A stretch of 64,000 nucleotides of DNA, from NCBI GenBank assembly GCA_020744425.1, contig JAGMUV010000002.1, forward strand, positions 2,524,501 to 2,588,500, written 5' to 3'. Below are positions 47,973-59,713 of the stretch, in pieces; the stretch's first letter is position 1; each line of letters begins with the position of its first letter. The translations under genes were made by a program, and so were the position numbers. The notes beneath the pieces were generated by a model. That model ran no database searches and was not told the DNA's origin. It saw only the letters and a program-made list of their open reading frames with translations. Source of the stretch: Dactylonectria macrodidyma. Taxonomy: Eukaryota > Ascomycota > Sordariomycetes > Hypocreales > Nectriaceae.

Positions 47973-50478
47973 ATGTCTCCAAAAGACCCCGTCGATGTCC
48001 CCGCCTTCGCCAGCACGCAGCTCGCTCTGCTGGACCGGGAGCTGCAGAGCGAGGTGCTCGAGACAAGCAGCCTCATCGCCAACCACAGCCCGACGGGCCT
48101 GCAGCGCGCCGGCTTGGCCCTGACCAACCTCGTCGTCTCGGCCCAGCGCACGGGCTTCGGCGGCCGCTCCGTGCTGGAGCTCGGCGCCGACCCGGCCACC
48201 TCCCGCTCCGGCGACGATGAGCTGCCGGAGCACGGCCTCCGGACCGGCGACATCGTCCTCGTCGCCGAGCAGCCCGCCGGAAGCGCCAAGAAGCGCGAGG
48301 TTAAGGAGCTGGAGCGCAAGGGTGCCAGGGGCGTCGTCACAAAGGTCCAGAGGACCTTCATCGGCGTCGCGCTAGATGAGGGCAAGGAGGAGGTTGCCTT
48401 TTCTGGGCGGGTGTGGGCGGTCAAGTTGGCCGACGAGGTCACGTATCGACGGTACGAGCGACCTTCTTTTACTGTGCGTGCCTAGGCACAATAACCGTGT
48501 TGACGTGCTTCCTCCACAGCATGAACTGGACAATGGAGAAGCTGCAGAAGATGGCCGAGGCCGAGTACTCCAATTTCATCAGAGTACTCTTCGGTCTGGC
48601 TAGCCTATCGCCGGTGCCCCAGGACCTTGCCGCCGAACCCGGCGTGGGAAGCCTTGAGTGGGTTGACCCGACCCTGAACGATTCGCAGAAAGATGCCATC
48701 CGGTTTGCTCTGAGCTCACGTGAAGTGGCCTTGATCCATGGGCCTCCTGGAGTGAGTTGAGTTCAATGATGACTATCTGTTCGTTTGGACCTCTTCTACT
48801 AACACGCCGCCCCCAGACCGGAAAGACGCATACTCTGATTGAGTTAATCCTTCAGATGATCAAGCGCGAGCAGAGAATACTAGTCTGCGGCCCTTCAAAC
48901 ATCTCCGTTGACAACATTGTTGAGCGCCTCTCCTCGCACAAGATTCCTATCGTCCGGCTCGGGCATCCGGCCCGCCTTCTACCTTCGGTCGTCAACCACT
49001 CTCTAGATGCCCTCACTCAAACATCCGAGGCTGGGACCATCACCAAGGGTGTGCGAGCTGAGATGGATGCCAAGCAGGCCTCCATCAAGAAGACGAAGAG
49101 TGGAAAAGAGCGCAAGGCCATCTACACGGACTTGAAAGAGCTACGAAAGGAGTATCGAGAGCGTGAGAGGCGATGCGTCAGTAACCTGGTTGGTGAGAGC
49201 AAAGTGGTTCTTGCAACTCTCCACGGAGCGGGTGGCTATCAACTGCGGAACGAGGAGTTCGACGTTGTCATCATTGATGAGGCGAGCCAGGCGCTCGAGG
49301 CACAATGTTGGGTACCATTGCTCTCAGCCAAGAAGGTCGTATGCGCTGGCGACCATCTACAATTACCACCTACCATTAAGTCTACAAACTCCAAGGTCAA
49401 GTTGGCAACGAAGGAGGGCGTGCATCCTATCAAGGGGGCGACGCTCGAAACGACGCTCTTCGACCGACTTTTGGCCTTGCATGGACCGTCCATAAAGCGG
49501 ATGCTGACTACCCAGTACCGAATGCATGAGAACATCATGCGTTTTCCCTCGGACGAACTGTATGAGTCGAAGCTCGTTGCGGCAGATTCTGTGAAACAAC
49601 GACTCCTGAAGGAGCTGGACTACGAGGTCGAGGACACCGAGGATACCAACGAACCCCTCATCTTCATCGATACTCAAGGTGGAGATTTCCCAGAGAGAAA
49701 CGAGGAAGACGACAAGGACAAACCGAAGAAGGGAAGAGGCAGCTTACACAGCGAGAGCAAAAGCAATGAGATGGAGGCGGCGCTGGTCAGGCAGCACGTA
49801 AAACAACTGGTCGAAGCTGGGGTGCGACCCGAAGACATTGCCGTTGTGACCCCATATAACGCTCAGGTATGATCTTCAAGCTGGGGTGTCCATGTGTGAG
49901 AAGGCCGCAATTTTGACCCATCCTTGACCACTTAGCTTGCTATTCTCGCTCCCTTGAAGGAGAAGTTCCCTGGTATTGAGCTGGGCAGTGTCGATGGCTT
50001 CCAGGGCCGCGAGAAAGAGGCTGTCATCGTGAGCCTCGTGCGGAGCAACCCTGAGGGTGAAGTCGGGTTCCTAGGCGAAAAACGCCGACTCAATGGTAAT
50101 AGCACCATCCTCTTACCTGGCCCATATTTCTACTGTCTCTATATATTCGGAGATAAATTTGTTGAGGGTGGTATTGGAGCTAATGCGAAGATCTCTAGTG
50201 GCGATGACACGCCCGAAGCGTTCTTTGACGGTAATTGGAGATTCGGAGACTGTTCAGAGGTGAGGACGCTGCACCCATTTTATGCTGGGCCTCTCAACTG
50301 CAGTCTTAGCACCACCATCGGCTGTCCAGATGGTTCTATCCACCCACCCTGAGACGGAATCTTGCTGACGCGCTTGCATCACAGAGGGAGCAGTTTCTTG
50401 AAGAAGTGGATGCAGTTCCTCGAGGACAATGCCGACCTGCGCTATCCAGACCTGTCGGCCGTGACAAAGGCAGGGTAG
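47973..50478 (+). CDS. SF1B helicase of the IGHMBP2/Hcs1 type
   Basis: 5'-3' DNA/RNA helicase of the Upf1-like group (yeast Hcs1, human SMUBP-2). Six exons: 47973-48451, 48520-48751, 48817-49866, 49936-50095, 50199-50259 and 50385-50478, giving 691 residues. Motif I is GPPG-TGKT (234-241), split by intron 2. Motif II is IIDEAS with Asp391. GDHLQLPPT is motif [14 protein letters not shown] motif [21 protein letters not shown] motif V. Motif [12 protein letters not shown] begins at the intron 4 junction and is carried by the 61-nt fifth exon. The N-terminal beta-barrel region ([25 protein letters not shown]) precedes the helicase core. No R3H or AN1 finger is seen, so it resembles Hcs1 more than animal IGHMBP2. 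Start chosen after the C/T-rich leader. Confidence 0.94.
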
Positions 50479-53400
50479 TATCATAATTCGGGCCACTCGG
50501 AGTTGGTAGATCACTTCTAAAGTCCTATCCGTGACGCCTGGCTCCCATCTGAGGATCGCATTAGCGCAGGGTTTGTCTGACCATAGTGATCGACTTATAA
50601 CCTCAAGCACTTGCTATTTCTGACAATCGAACAATGGCAGGTTGTCTCGCAGCTTGGATCTCGCTTCTGTGGATGAGCAGAAGCACAGCTGCTTGAGGTT
50701 GACGATCTTGCGGAGGCGCAGTCAAGAAGGCCGACCCATTGGAGACAGAGACACTTCCTTTTCGGGAAAACGGCTAACCGGTGTTCTGTGAGCCTCAAGA
50801 GTGTGGTTTCTCCTCTGGTTCGTGCCGCCAATAATTCTGAGAGCTGTGGACGTTCAGTTGCTCAAAAGTCGTGCTCACGATCCCTGTGTTTGTTTCAGGT
50901 CATTCAGTGTGGGACCAGCCGTGGGGAGGGGGGGTTATCATCCCTGCCCTGGTTCATACACTATTTTTGACGATTGGGGTATCCAGGGAAGGATGAAAAC
51001 TTGAGGAGCCTCGTCAAGCGAGCTTCGAGATGATCAATCGAGAAGACACACTGCAGCTATAGAATTGGGGGGAGACACTGAGAGGAGGACCAATCCGAAT
51101 AGGTCACTTTGAGGTTTTCCAGAGACTCCGCCATGCATGAGTAAATGAGATGGCGTTGTGATACACTTGATTTTTGCTCCCAAACCGGCAAAGTCAGAGG
51201 ATTGATGTATCAGTCGTAAGCCTTGAATGTCTGGGAGGGCCTTAGGTGCAGTAGTGCCAAGAGAGTGACCGGATGAAGTGTGGATGCAGGCGTCCCAGCC
51301 ACCTCGGTCCTGTCGTCTCCGTCTGGAATGAGCTAGATACCTATCAACGCATCAGCTCGACGGAAGAATTGGCTCACCGAGTATCCTGGAAAAATATGCA
51401 TTTTCTGTTCGCAAAGTTGGTAGCCGGTGGTGCCGTCATCTCTGCAGGACTGGGCGACGCCATTGTGTCGGTTTCAGGGACCCCTGACCTTGAGTTAGGT
51501 ACGTGGCATGCCTTTAACGAGTCGCTGAAACTAAGCAGCGTCCTGTCCCATCTGCATAGCATAGCGCTTGGGATGATTAGCCACTCCCTTAGTACACCTG
51601 CTGTGTACAAATCGTTGATGCTGCAGGACATCAAACCATGCACAGCCGAGTCCAAACTAAGGAGGTTGGGTGTCAGCCAGTGCAGTGGGTGTGTTGTGGA
51701 GAAAATTGACATGGTTTGCGAGTGGTAGACAGGATTTGATCTAAATCCTACACACGCCACTGACACTAACAAGAACGTCCACGCGACGTATCTTTGACGT
51801 ATTATTGGGATTAGCAGACGCATATTAGACGATCTTTAGTTTTTTGGGCAGAGTTGGCAGCGTCGAGGGCTCCCCACGAGACCAATTGACACGGCAGATA
51901 TCATGTGTTACGTCGTGATGTGTGACAGAGTAACTGTAAATTGCTTGGTGCAGAGCAGCCCACCGAGCTTGCTGCATGAGTCTCCTGGTAAGGGTTGAAT
52001 GCAATGGGATAAATGCAGAAAAGAAGGAAAAAAAAAAAGGTCGGAAGCTAGGTACTTGTTCGAGATGAAGGAGGAAGCACGTTCTGCAGTGTCCTGCAAC
52101 CTGCAGAATCATGGGAAGAGGGGAGAGCCAGGGAGTTCTGATGGCCGAGTCCGCACACAAAGGCTGAAGCGGAGCTGGATGGTTGGTTGGTTGATTGTTT
52201 TTGCGGCGCCACTGACGCGATGTAAGTCACTCGAGGAGTCCAGTCGGAATATTCGATGGCTTGGAGCCAGCGATGGCCAAAGCTTAGCGGGACTAGACTT
52301 GCAAACGCTGTCGCATGTGGTTGCAGTACAGAGTTGATGAAGATGATGGGGGCCATTGGTTGGAGGCTGAAGCGTAGGGGCTTCGGGATGCCGCGGCCTG
52401 GCTGTCTCGGAGGAAGATGTCATAAATGATGGAAACGATAGAGTATGTGAAAGCCAGTTTTGAGTTGACAGTTGAGCGTTGTCGGCCGAGTCCTCTGTTT
52501 CACCACCGGCCTTGTAGCATTTGGACCGCGGTGACGAAGCAACAGCTACCTGCGGACCCCAGAGTAGTTACCTGCCTACAATTTGTCAGGTCTCTTTCAG
52601 TCAGTCAATCAGTCAGTGCCGTGAAAGGAAAGAATCCATACCAGATCTTAGATGGGGCATGCTGGCGAGTTGAAGCTAAGGCAGGTAGGTATGTAGTACG
52701 TACGCAAGGCTCACTCACGCCTGCCCAGGGCTTGAGCAAGGTGAGACTTGCCTGATGAGTGATTCAGATATGTCTTTGCGGATGCAATCGTTCACGTGGT
52801 GCGGCAACACAGAAGGCGCAATCCATGGAATGAGACGGGACGGGCGAGACAATGGAAAAACCCGACACACAGAGGTAATTACCACACAAAGGTCAGACGG
52901 AGATCAGCCAGGTGCGACACGGGCTTGGTGTCGTCGCCGCCGTGCCTGCGGTTCACCGGAAAGCAATACTCCTTAGCACCTACCTACCTCAGGTAGGGTA
53001 CGCACACTGGAGACTTCCACAACGCAGCCGCCACCGCCAACTTGCTCGATCCTGTCCGCGGAGGAGAGTGCTGTGATTTGTTGGCCTTGACGGAGCAGGG
53101 AGGCAGGAGCAGGGAGGTAGGTGCAGGGAGCCCTGTTGCTTCTTCGCCGCACCGTAACCCGTCACTCTTCCAAAACCTCGTGCCATCTCTTCTCTGGACG
53201 TAGTCTACCATTAGCGAAGCCGTCGAGAAACAGAAACCCCAATTCGGTTGCACCCTGCATCTCTTCGCGAGCCACGAGGGTGACTGGATAACAACGGACC
53301 ACCGTGACATGGCCTGTTGGCACCCGCCGTTGGATATGGCGCTTTGGCATAACGTTAGGCCATGCCCTTGGCTCCTTGCCCAACCTGCCAGTCGCTGCTG

Positions 53401-54648
53401 TGGTCAAGACGAAGCTCCAAGCTCTAAGCTCCACGATCTTGCGCAGAAGGTGCAGACAACCCTGGCGCGACGAAGCTTGAGCAAGACGGATGTGGTCAGG
53501 GCTCCTAGGTCAATTGCGACGTCCGCCAAGCTGCCTTGCCCCTTCTGTCGATGAGACGACACGCCATCGGCCCGCCCAGGCGGGTTTGATTAACCCTGGC
53601 CGTGGCCCAACTCCGATGGTCTCCCGTCCTGGATGACCGGGCCCAAATCCACCTCGACACATGGCAAACCAGTCCCAGTTTCGTGCTGCTAGGTCTATGG
53701 GCCTGTCTGTTATCGATGGCGCCCGTTATCGAGGGCATCGCCGCCGCAACGAGCACATGTAATCGCCCCGAGCGCCTCGAGGCCATCAGAACCGTGAGCG
53801 AACACTGCTCCACAGAGCGACCCACGAGCATCTGCGGCGTCAACTGGCTGCCCCTCGGCCGTGTATGGTCTTTACGTGGTCCACCGCTGGTGTTATGTTG
53901 CTGCTGCTGCTGCTTCTCATGCAAAGTAACACTGATGAGCTGCCTCTGGCTGCTAGTTGCTCCCCGCCTTGCCAACCCTGGTCTTTCTCCGTCCCTCTCC
54001 ATCCCCTTTTGCCGTCCCCCTGGTCGTCCCTTGTCATCCGACGTGGCATTGAACATGGTCCTCCACCACAGCCTGGTCCCGCAAGCGCAGGTTCACCATC
54101 CGTACGTATCATGTCCACCCTGCTGACCGGGCATTAATAGGTCCCGACCATCCACCTCCCACCACCCACTCGGACCGCTCTAAGCCCGTCCTTGTTTCAA
54201 GCCTCCTCTTCCTGTCTTGTCTTATTTCCCATTACCCTTCCCTGCTTCCTGCACGGCAAGGGCGAACCTATCGCAATGCCATAAACCTGCCCTCTCCCTC
54301 TTCCCCCACATTCGTTGCTCCAGGCTTCGCTTTGCCGCCTCCATCTCCATTCCTGCCTTCCTCGGCGACGCTCCCAAGTCCTGTCGACTTGTGGCTCTGC
54401 TCGTCATATGCACAATGATAGGCCTGGCTGCCCGTTGTAGATGAGCGCATGTATAGAGAGCTTCCTTCCCCTTTGGTCATTTGGTCATTCCTTCAGCTCG
54501 TCATGTGTTAAGGCCTGCTACATCCTCCATATCGCCCGACTCTCACCTCCTCCTCCCCACCTCTTCTCTTCTCCTTCACTCGCTGGAGCTCCTTCACCGC
54601 CGCTCAACCCCCATTTATTTCTATTAACTTCCGCCTTGGATTCTCTCA
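50479..54648. other. 4.2-kb interval with no supportable gene
   Basis: No conserved protein was recognised. Open frames of 150-185 codons (51273-51728 plus, 53505-54056 minus, 53602-54126 plus) have doubtful composition and overlap each other. TAGGTA/TACCTA words lie near 52680-52700, 52977-52997 and 53115. A CTGCTG run lies near 53900-53915. From about 54180 to 54648 the sequence is C/T-rich leader of the following gene. Confidence 0.5.
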
Positions 54649-56742
54649 ATGAAGAAGCCGTGGAAGCCAAACCCCACCGCGGGCGGGAATGCCCGGCCCG
54701 GGGCTGGCATGCACCCGATTCGGGGTCGAATTTCTGGTCCTGTCCCCATCTCAAGTTCCATGGACGACGAGTTTCCCATCCGTAACCCTGGTTCAAATGT
54801 CGCCACGCCTGTCCGCGACGAGTTTAAGGACACACGACCTGAGCCTGCCTGGTCAGGCCGAGATTTGCAACAAGCAGCTCCTCCTACCGCTCCAAGTCCG
54901 CTCAACGATTTTCACTCCAACAGCATCGATATGAGCAGTCCACAGCCGCCAGTGACGGCAACGCGAGGCCCGCCCGTCCGGATGGCGAATACTTCTCATC
55001 TAGTTAGGCACTCGATTGTCAGCGCGGATGCAGTTCAGATAAAAGACAAAGATCGCCCACATCGAAAGCAGTCGAAGCTCCGTGGTGCCCTTGGAAAGCT
55101 TCTGGGTCGCAGGAGGAAGGCCAATCCGAATGATAGCCCCAACAACACAGACTCAGATGTCGGCCAGGCGCGAACCACGCAACCAACCCATCACCGCAGC
55201 CTAACGGACAAGGCTTCTCCCCAAATTGACCCGAACCCCGCGGAAAGACTGGAGTCATCAAGGGCTAGGGACCGTCCATTCCCAGGCGCCGAGTCTAAGC
55301 GCTCTGCCTCTCTACCCATCACCGAGTTTGATCGAGCATTGCGATCACATTCCGTCCGCCCTGAAGATGTTCGCGCTATCGAGAGTGCGCGCAACTCTCT
55401 CAGCGCTGAATTTGGCCTATCCCAAAAAATGAATCCCCGCAGGTCTAAAGAGACCGACCTTACTGGCCTATCGCCGCGACCCGCAAGCAGCCAAGGTCGG
55501 GATAGCAGGGTTACTCAACATGACGACGACCCTGCAGAGATTGGGCGTGCCATTACCAGTGACTTTACAGGCTCTCGTCGTCGATCACGAAGTCTCTCGG
55601 GCTTACCCGAGGTTGACGAGGATCAGACTAAAGCTCGGCGGCGCAGCGACGAGATTCGTTACTGGAGAGAGAGTTATGATCCAGCCTTCATGTCTCCCGT
55701 GTCCTCGGATGCTCCAGAAGTCGAAGAAATCGCACCCGTGGATGAGACCAACGAACCCACCGATAAAGACCCTCTTAAGCCACCTCCTGAGCCTTTTCAC
55801 TTCGGCACCTTCCCCACCATGAGCGAGATTGGAGGAATGAAAATCACACATGCTGCGAACCTAGAAACCCGAGTTTCCAACCTAGAGGCTAGGGTTTACC
55901 GGCTAGAGCAGGTTCTCAACCAAGTTTGCCACGATGTTCCGGATTTTCAGTCACATATTGATCCTCCATATCGATCTGCCCCTCCGATCCCTATAGAGGA
56001 GGCGTCCTTCGAATACACGATAGCGAGACCTTTAACATCACCAGCCGGTCAGACAAGAATAAATGGCGTGAGGGAGTCAATCCGTTCAGGGAACCATAAG
56101 CGAAGTGACTCTGTCGGGTCATTTGATGAGGCTGCCGTCTTCAACACAACTCGTGACTCAGATACTCTACCAGCCCCGAATATGTCAGGCCGACCTACGT
56201 CGACAACAACCATTCGTGGAGTGAGCAGCTTGCCTACTCTGTCGAAAGATTCTACCGGACCATTCACCATGGATCACTACGCTACGTTACTGGCTCTGGT
56301 TCACACGGAACGTTCTGCCCGAGAAGTACTCGAGTCACAGGTTAAAAGCCTTGGATACCAACTCAGTGTCTTGGCCAAGTCAACTGTCCCGCGAAGAGAC
56401 ACCCGTTATGACCCACCTCCGACGGCCAAGTCATTTGGGGACAGGTCTGCGTTTGACCATGATGATGACGAGAATGAGCCGGAAATGGCCATTATGATAG
56501 ACACACAGACACGGTCCATTGACCCTGAGGACTCGGGTATTGGTACCGCTCATGGCGATGAAAGCGAGTACTCGGAAACATACGAAACTCCCCGCGAGGA
56601 AGGCTACGGCTTTGGTGCCTTTGGTGAGGATTTAGAAGAGGAGAACCTAAACCAGAAAAAGTCGGCGAGGACACTATCCTTGTCGCAACTCACCCAGGCC
56701 AAGAAGGTCCCGTCCTCAAGGCTGCCGCCACACGCCATTTGA
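54649..56742 (+). CDS. Large, mostly disordered fungal protein with two coiled-coil segments
   Basis: I do not recognise this protein. It is a single open exon of 697 residues. The first 380 residues are rich in Pro, Ser, Arg and Asp and look disordered; they include a basic cluster (HRKQSKLRGALGKLLGRRRK, about residue 139 onward) and several RS/RRSRS stretches that may be phosphorylated. Two heptad-like segments are visible: NLETRVSNLEARVYRLEQVL (about 404-423) and the stretch around residues 541-577 (HTERSAREVLESQVKSLGYQ). The C-terminal part is acidic, ending in a Ser/Lys-rich tail. No enzyme motif, signal peptide or membrane span is seen. Continuous coding over 2.1 kb with structured segments makes it a real gene. 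A scaffold or cytoskeleton-associated role is only a guess. A 5' UTR intron is possible. Confidence 0.8.
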   Translation: MKKPWKPNPTAGGNARPGAGMHPIRGRISGPVPISSSMDDEFPIRNPGSNVATPVRDEFKDTRPEPAWSGRDLQQAAPPTAPSPLNDFHSNSIDMSSPQPPVTATRGPPVRMANTSHLVRHSIVSADAVQIKDKDRPHRKQSKLRGALGKLLGRRRKANPNDSPNNTDSDVGQARTTQPTHHRSLTDKASPQIDPNPAERLESSRARDRPFPGAESKRSASLPITEFDRALRSHSVRPEDVRAIESARNSLSAEFGLSQKMNPRRSKETDLTGLSPRPASSQGRDSRVTQHDDDPAEIGRAITSDFTGSRRRSRSLSGLPEVDEDQTKARRRSDEIRYWRESYDPAFMSPVSSDAPEVEEIAPVDETNEPTDKDPLKPPPEPFHFGTFPTMSEIGGMKITHAANLETRVSNLEARVYRLEQVLNQVCHDVPDFQSHIDPPYRSAPPIPIEEASFEYTIARPLTSPAGQTRINGVRESIRSGNHKRSDSVGSFDEAAVFNTTRDSDTLPAPNMSGRPTSTTTIRGVSSLPTLSKDSTGPFTMDHYATLLALVHTERSAREVLESQVKSLGYQLSVLAKSTVPRRDTRYDPPPTAKSFGDRSAFDHDDDENEPEMAIMIDTQTRSIDPEDSGIGTAHGDESEYSETYETPREEGYGFGAFGEDLEEENLNQKKSARTLSLSQLTQAKKVPSSRLPPHAI

Positions 56743-57313
56743 CGTGTTCTCAATCCACGCTTATCCTCTCCCTTTTCTCTATGATTATGACCTCGCTCCC
56801 ACAGCGCATTTACTATTAGCCATTTGCTTTTCCCTCGTTCACCTGCTTGGGGACGACAACCCTTTGTACAATAGCTCGAGTGAAGATTTATGAATTGTGT
56901 GATGGGCTTTCGCTTTGTCTTCAGTTGATCACTTTTTCTTTGTGTCTTCTACCAAGGTGTATGGATTTCTTCTGGTCACTTTAGCGTGTTCATCTTACTA
57001 TTCGCTGACCGATCTCGCTGTTTTTCGATTGCATGATTGGGGGCACATTGCGCATGGTTGCGGAACCATTGCCACATTTTTTTCTTCTTTTTTCAGTGCT
57101 GCCTCCCATCGCCTAGGCCATAGGCGCTAGAGGCGTCTCAGGTTGCTTGGCATATCGCTGTCTTCACGGTAATCTGTCGACGTACAATCCATGAGGAAGG
57201 ATATTTAGTCTTTAATGAAGAAAATATCTCAACAATTAAATTATTTCCACAAGCAGTACGCTGTGGTTCTTGGATGTCTTGGCTCGTGTTTATTCTGCGT
57301 ATATAGTGTAGTC
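56743..57313. other. Convergent intergenic region
   Basis: Contains the 3' ends of the 54649 gene and of OCT1. T-rich stretches occur near 57078-57093. Nothing else recognised. Confidence 0.6.
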
Positions 57314-59713
57314 CTATGTATCTACGGGCTCTTTATTGTAGTGCATGTCATCCTTGATACCCCAGCTACCTACCAAGGCCATGGACTTCTCATCGCCAGG
57401 TGCGAGCCTGTCGTCCTGAAGTGTATCCGAAAGGCAGGTCCAGGGATCCCGGCCGCCACCCCACTTCAGAAGGTTCTTCTTTAGGCGCTCTCCATTCTCG
57501 CGGCTGATGGCAGCGCCGCCCTCGCCGGCCTTGAACACAACTCGCCAGACGCGCTCGGCTAGAACACGGTCGAAGAGGTAGCTGTAGTATGTGCTGCCGT
57601 AACTGTGCAAGTGGCCGAAGAAGCCTTGCCAGCAGGTGCCCGGCGGGTCTTTGGGCCCATGTGCAAAGCGGGACTGGATATCATGGAAGACTTCTGTCGA
57701 GTTGAAGCCGTGGTTGGTGACGGTCGGCGCGTGGTAGGCCTGGTCGACCATGGCGAGGAGAATCTGATGTTCGGTGTCAATGCCTTCAAAACGCTTGGCA
57801 AGGCGGATGCGCTCGGCGACTAGGTCGTACGGGAGAGGACGATCCGACTTCCAATGACGGGCGAAGAGAGAGAGGACGGTAGGGTCTGCGGCGAAGTGTT
57901 CCATGAGGGTCGACGGCAGCTCAGCAAAGTCAGTGGCGCACCGGGTGCCCGAGACGTTCTGGAAGCTCGTTCGGGCTAGGATGGAGTGGATGGCATGGCC
58001 CATCTCATGGAACAGGGTCTCGACCGAGTAGAACGACAAGAAGGCAGGCTCCTTTGAGTTATCGCTCTTGGGGAAGTCACAGACGAGAGCGATTGTAGGG
58101 AGCTGCTTCAGCTTTCCGCCCCGTGTGGATATCTCCATGCCATCGTTGGCAGCCAGCTCAGCGGTCTCGAAGCTTGGCATATCGCCGGTCTGGTCGGCGG
58201 CCACCTCGTCGATTTCACTCTGGAGGATCTCACGCGAGCATCGGACGGTAAAGTGTGCTGGGTTTGGAGACTTTTGCGGGCGGTAAAAGAGATCACAGTA
58301 GAGGACGGCCACCTGCTCGCCGTCGTCGGAAATGACATCGAGTCGCTTGACATCGGGATGCCAGGTCTCGCCAGGGAGCGTTTCCCTTGGGACGAAACGG
58401 ATACCGTAGAGCCGGCTGAATAGCCTGGATAAGCCTTGCATCACGGTTCCGACAGAGAAGAATGCCGAAAGTTGGTCTTCCTGTCGTTGCCGAGATCTCA
58501 TGTCTGATCTGATCTTCTCCATGTAAAAGTCTCTATCCCAAGAATGAAGGTGCGCATCTGCGATGTTCAGACGTGCACGCTTCTTTTCAACTAGCTCGTT
58601 AAGTTCCCGTTGGATGGTGGGGGAATTGTAGTTTCTCAGTGCGAGGAGGAACTCCGTCACTGAGGCGGGTGACTTGGCCATCATGCGGTCCTTGAGGGCC
58701 ATGTGGCCGTAGCTCTCGAAGCCTGCGAGCTCAGCCAGCTCGCCTCTCAATTTGAGCATCGCTTCCAGGTACTTGATGGTCTCCCGAGATGCCGTTCTCT
58801 GCGCAACGTAAATCTCCTTCCGAGTATCTTCGTCATATACGCTCTGCAAGGCTGCAGCTGCCTCGGATCCGACGGTGGGGAGGCTAATTTGCGACCGAAC
58901 CTTTAGAGCCGCGGCTAAGCCGGGATATAAGCCATAAAAGCGATGAGAAGGCAATGTGATTTTCTTCGTCTCTGGCTGCATCCCTTGAACGAATGCGGAG
59001 CCAATGTCACTAATGCGTGAAGAGAGATCGACGAAACGATCTCGTGCGGCTTTGGGGAGGTTGACGGCTGATTTCATAAAGTCCAGCTTCAGCAACTCGG
59101 CAACTGATTGCTCCTCCTCGGACCACACCTTTGTGACCTCGGGTTGGGACAAGGCAATTCCAAGCTGGTCGCTCAGGCCGGTCATAGTATTGAGCTGGTT
59201 CATGTATTGATAGACCATGGACCAGGCTCCAGCAGCAGCTTCCTGGAACCTAACGTCAGGATGCGTCATGCGCACAAAGTCTGAGAGGTCGAGGACGCGA
59301 CATAACAGGTCGCTGAGTCGGTCGAGATCTCGGACAATAGCTTGATAATCTTGAACCGTTGAGGCATTGAGGACTCGCTGGACGATCCTAGTGGCCTGCT
59401 GCAGGTTCCTCTGGGCAAAGCGCAGGAAACCTTCGGGGCTGGTCAAATATCGGTTTTTGAATAAACCCTGTCCCTTCTTCAAACTGAACTTGGGAAAGGC
59501 CCTGCCGGATGGGGCATCAAAAAGATCGCGAAGGATCAAGTCGTCATGATTGGCGCTAGCCGAATGATCAATGGGAGAATCACTGGCAGCGCTTCCTGAC
59601 GCAGGCCGAGCAGCGGCTGAAGCAGCGGACTGCCATCGCCGCTCGAGAGGCTTGTTCCCAAGTCGCACACATTGAGTGCAGATCCACGCACGGCGGCCCG
59701 TCGAATTTAGCAT
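57314..59713 (-). CDS. OCT1: Mitochondrial intermediate peptidase (M3 metallopeptidase)
   Basis: Matrix zinc peptidase that removes an N-terminal octapeptide from imported precursors after MPP cleavage. It is an uninterrupted reading frame of 799 residues, close to the usual 770-800. The N-terminus is a presequence (MLNSTGRRAWICTQCVRLG, then RRWQSAASAAARP). The zinc motif HEMGH is at 569-573 (genomic 58009-57995), with the downstream Glu in the ELPSTLMEHFA context, and the family-typical GTRCATDFAELPS follows. The early segment LFDAPSGRAFPKFSLKKGQG and YLTSPEGFLRFAQ match the family. No frame break. It is transcribed divergently from the MIC26/27 gene across about 520 bp, so the two mitochondrial genes probably share a promoter region. 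Confidence 0.97.
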   Translation of the reverse strand: MLNSTGRRAWICTQCVRLGNKPLERRWQSAASAAARPASGSAASDSPIDHSASANHDDLILRDLFDAPSGRAFPKFSLKKGQGLFKNRYLTSPEGFLRFAQRNLQQATRIVQRVLNASTVQDYQAIVRDLDRLSDLLCRVLDLSDFVRMTHPDVRFQEAAAGAWSMVYQYMNQLNTMTGLSDQLGIALSQPEVTKVWSEEEQSVAELLKLDFMKSAVNLPKAARDRFVDLSSRISDIGSAFVQGMQPETKKITLPSHRFYGLYPGLAAALKVRSQISLPTVGSEAAAALQSVYDEDTRKEIYVAQRTASRETIKYLEAMLKLRGELAELAGFESYGHMALKDRMMAKSPASVTEFLLALRNYNSPTIQRELNELVEKKRARLNIADAHLHSWDRDFYMEKIRSDMRSRQRQEDQLSAFFSVGTVMQGLSRLFSRLYGIRFVPRETLPGETWHPDVKRLDVISDDGEQVAVLYCDLFYRPQKSPNPAHFTVRCSREILQSEIDEVAADQTGDMPSFETAELAANDGMEISTRGGKLKQLPTIALVCDFPKSDNSKEPAFLSFYSVETLFHEMGHAIHSILARTSFQNVSGTRCATDFAELPSTLMEHFAADPTVLSLFARHWKSDRPLPYDLVAERIRLAKRFEGIDTEHQILLAMVDQAYHAPTVTNHGFNSTEVFHDIQSRFAHGPKDPPGTCWQGFFGHLHSYGSTYYSYLFDRVLAERVWRVVFKAGEGGAAISRENGERLKKNLLKWGGGRDPWTCLSDTLQDDRLAPGDEKSMALVGSWGIKDDMHYNKEPVDT

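Noticed and set aside
53505..54126. Overlapping 183- and 174-codon ORFs on opposite strands
   Set aside because: They mirror each other, include a Cys run from CTGCTG repeats, and show no domain or splice evidence.
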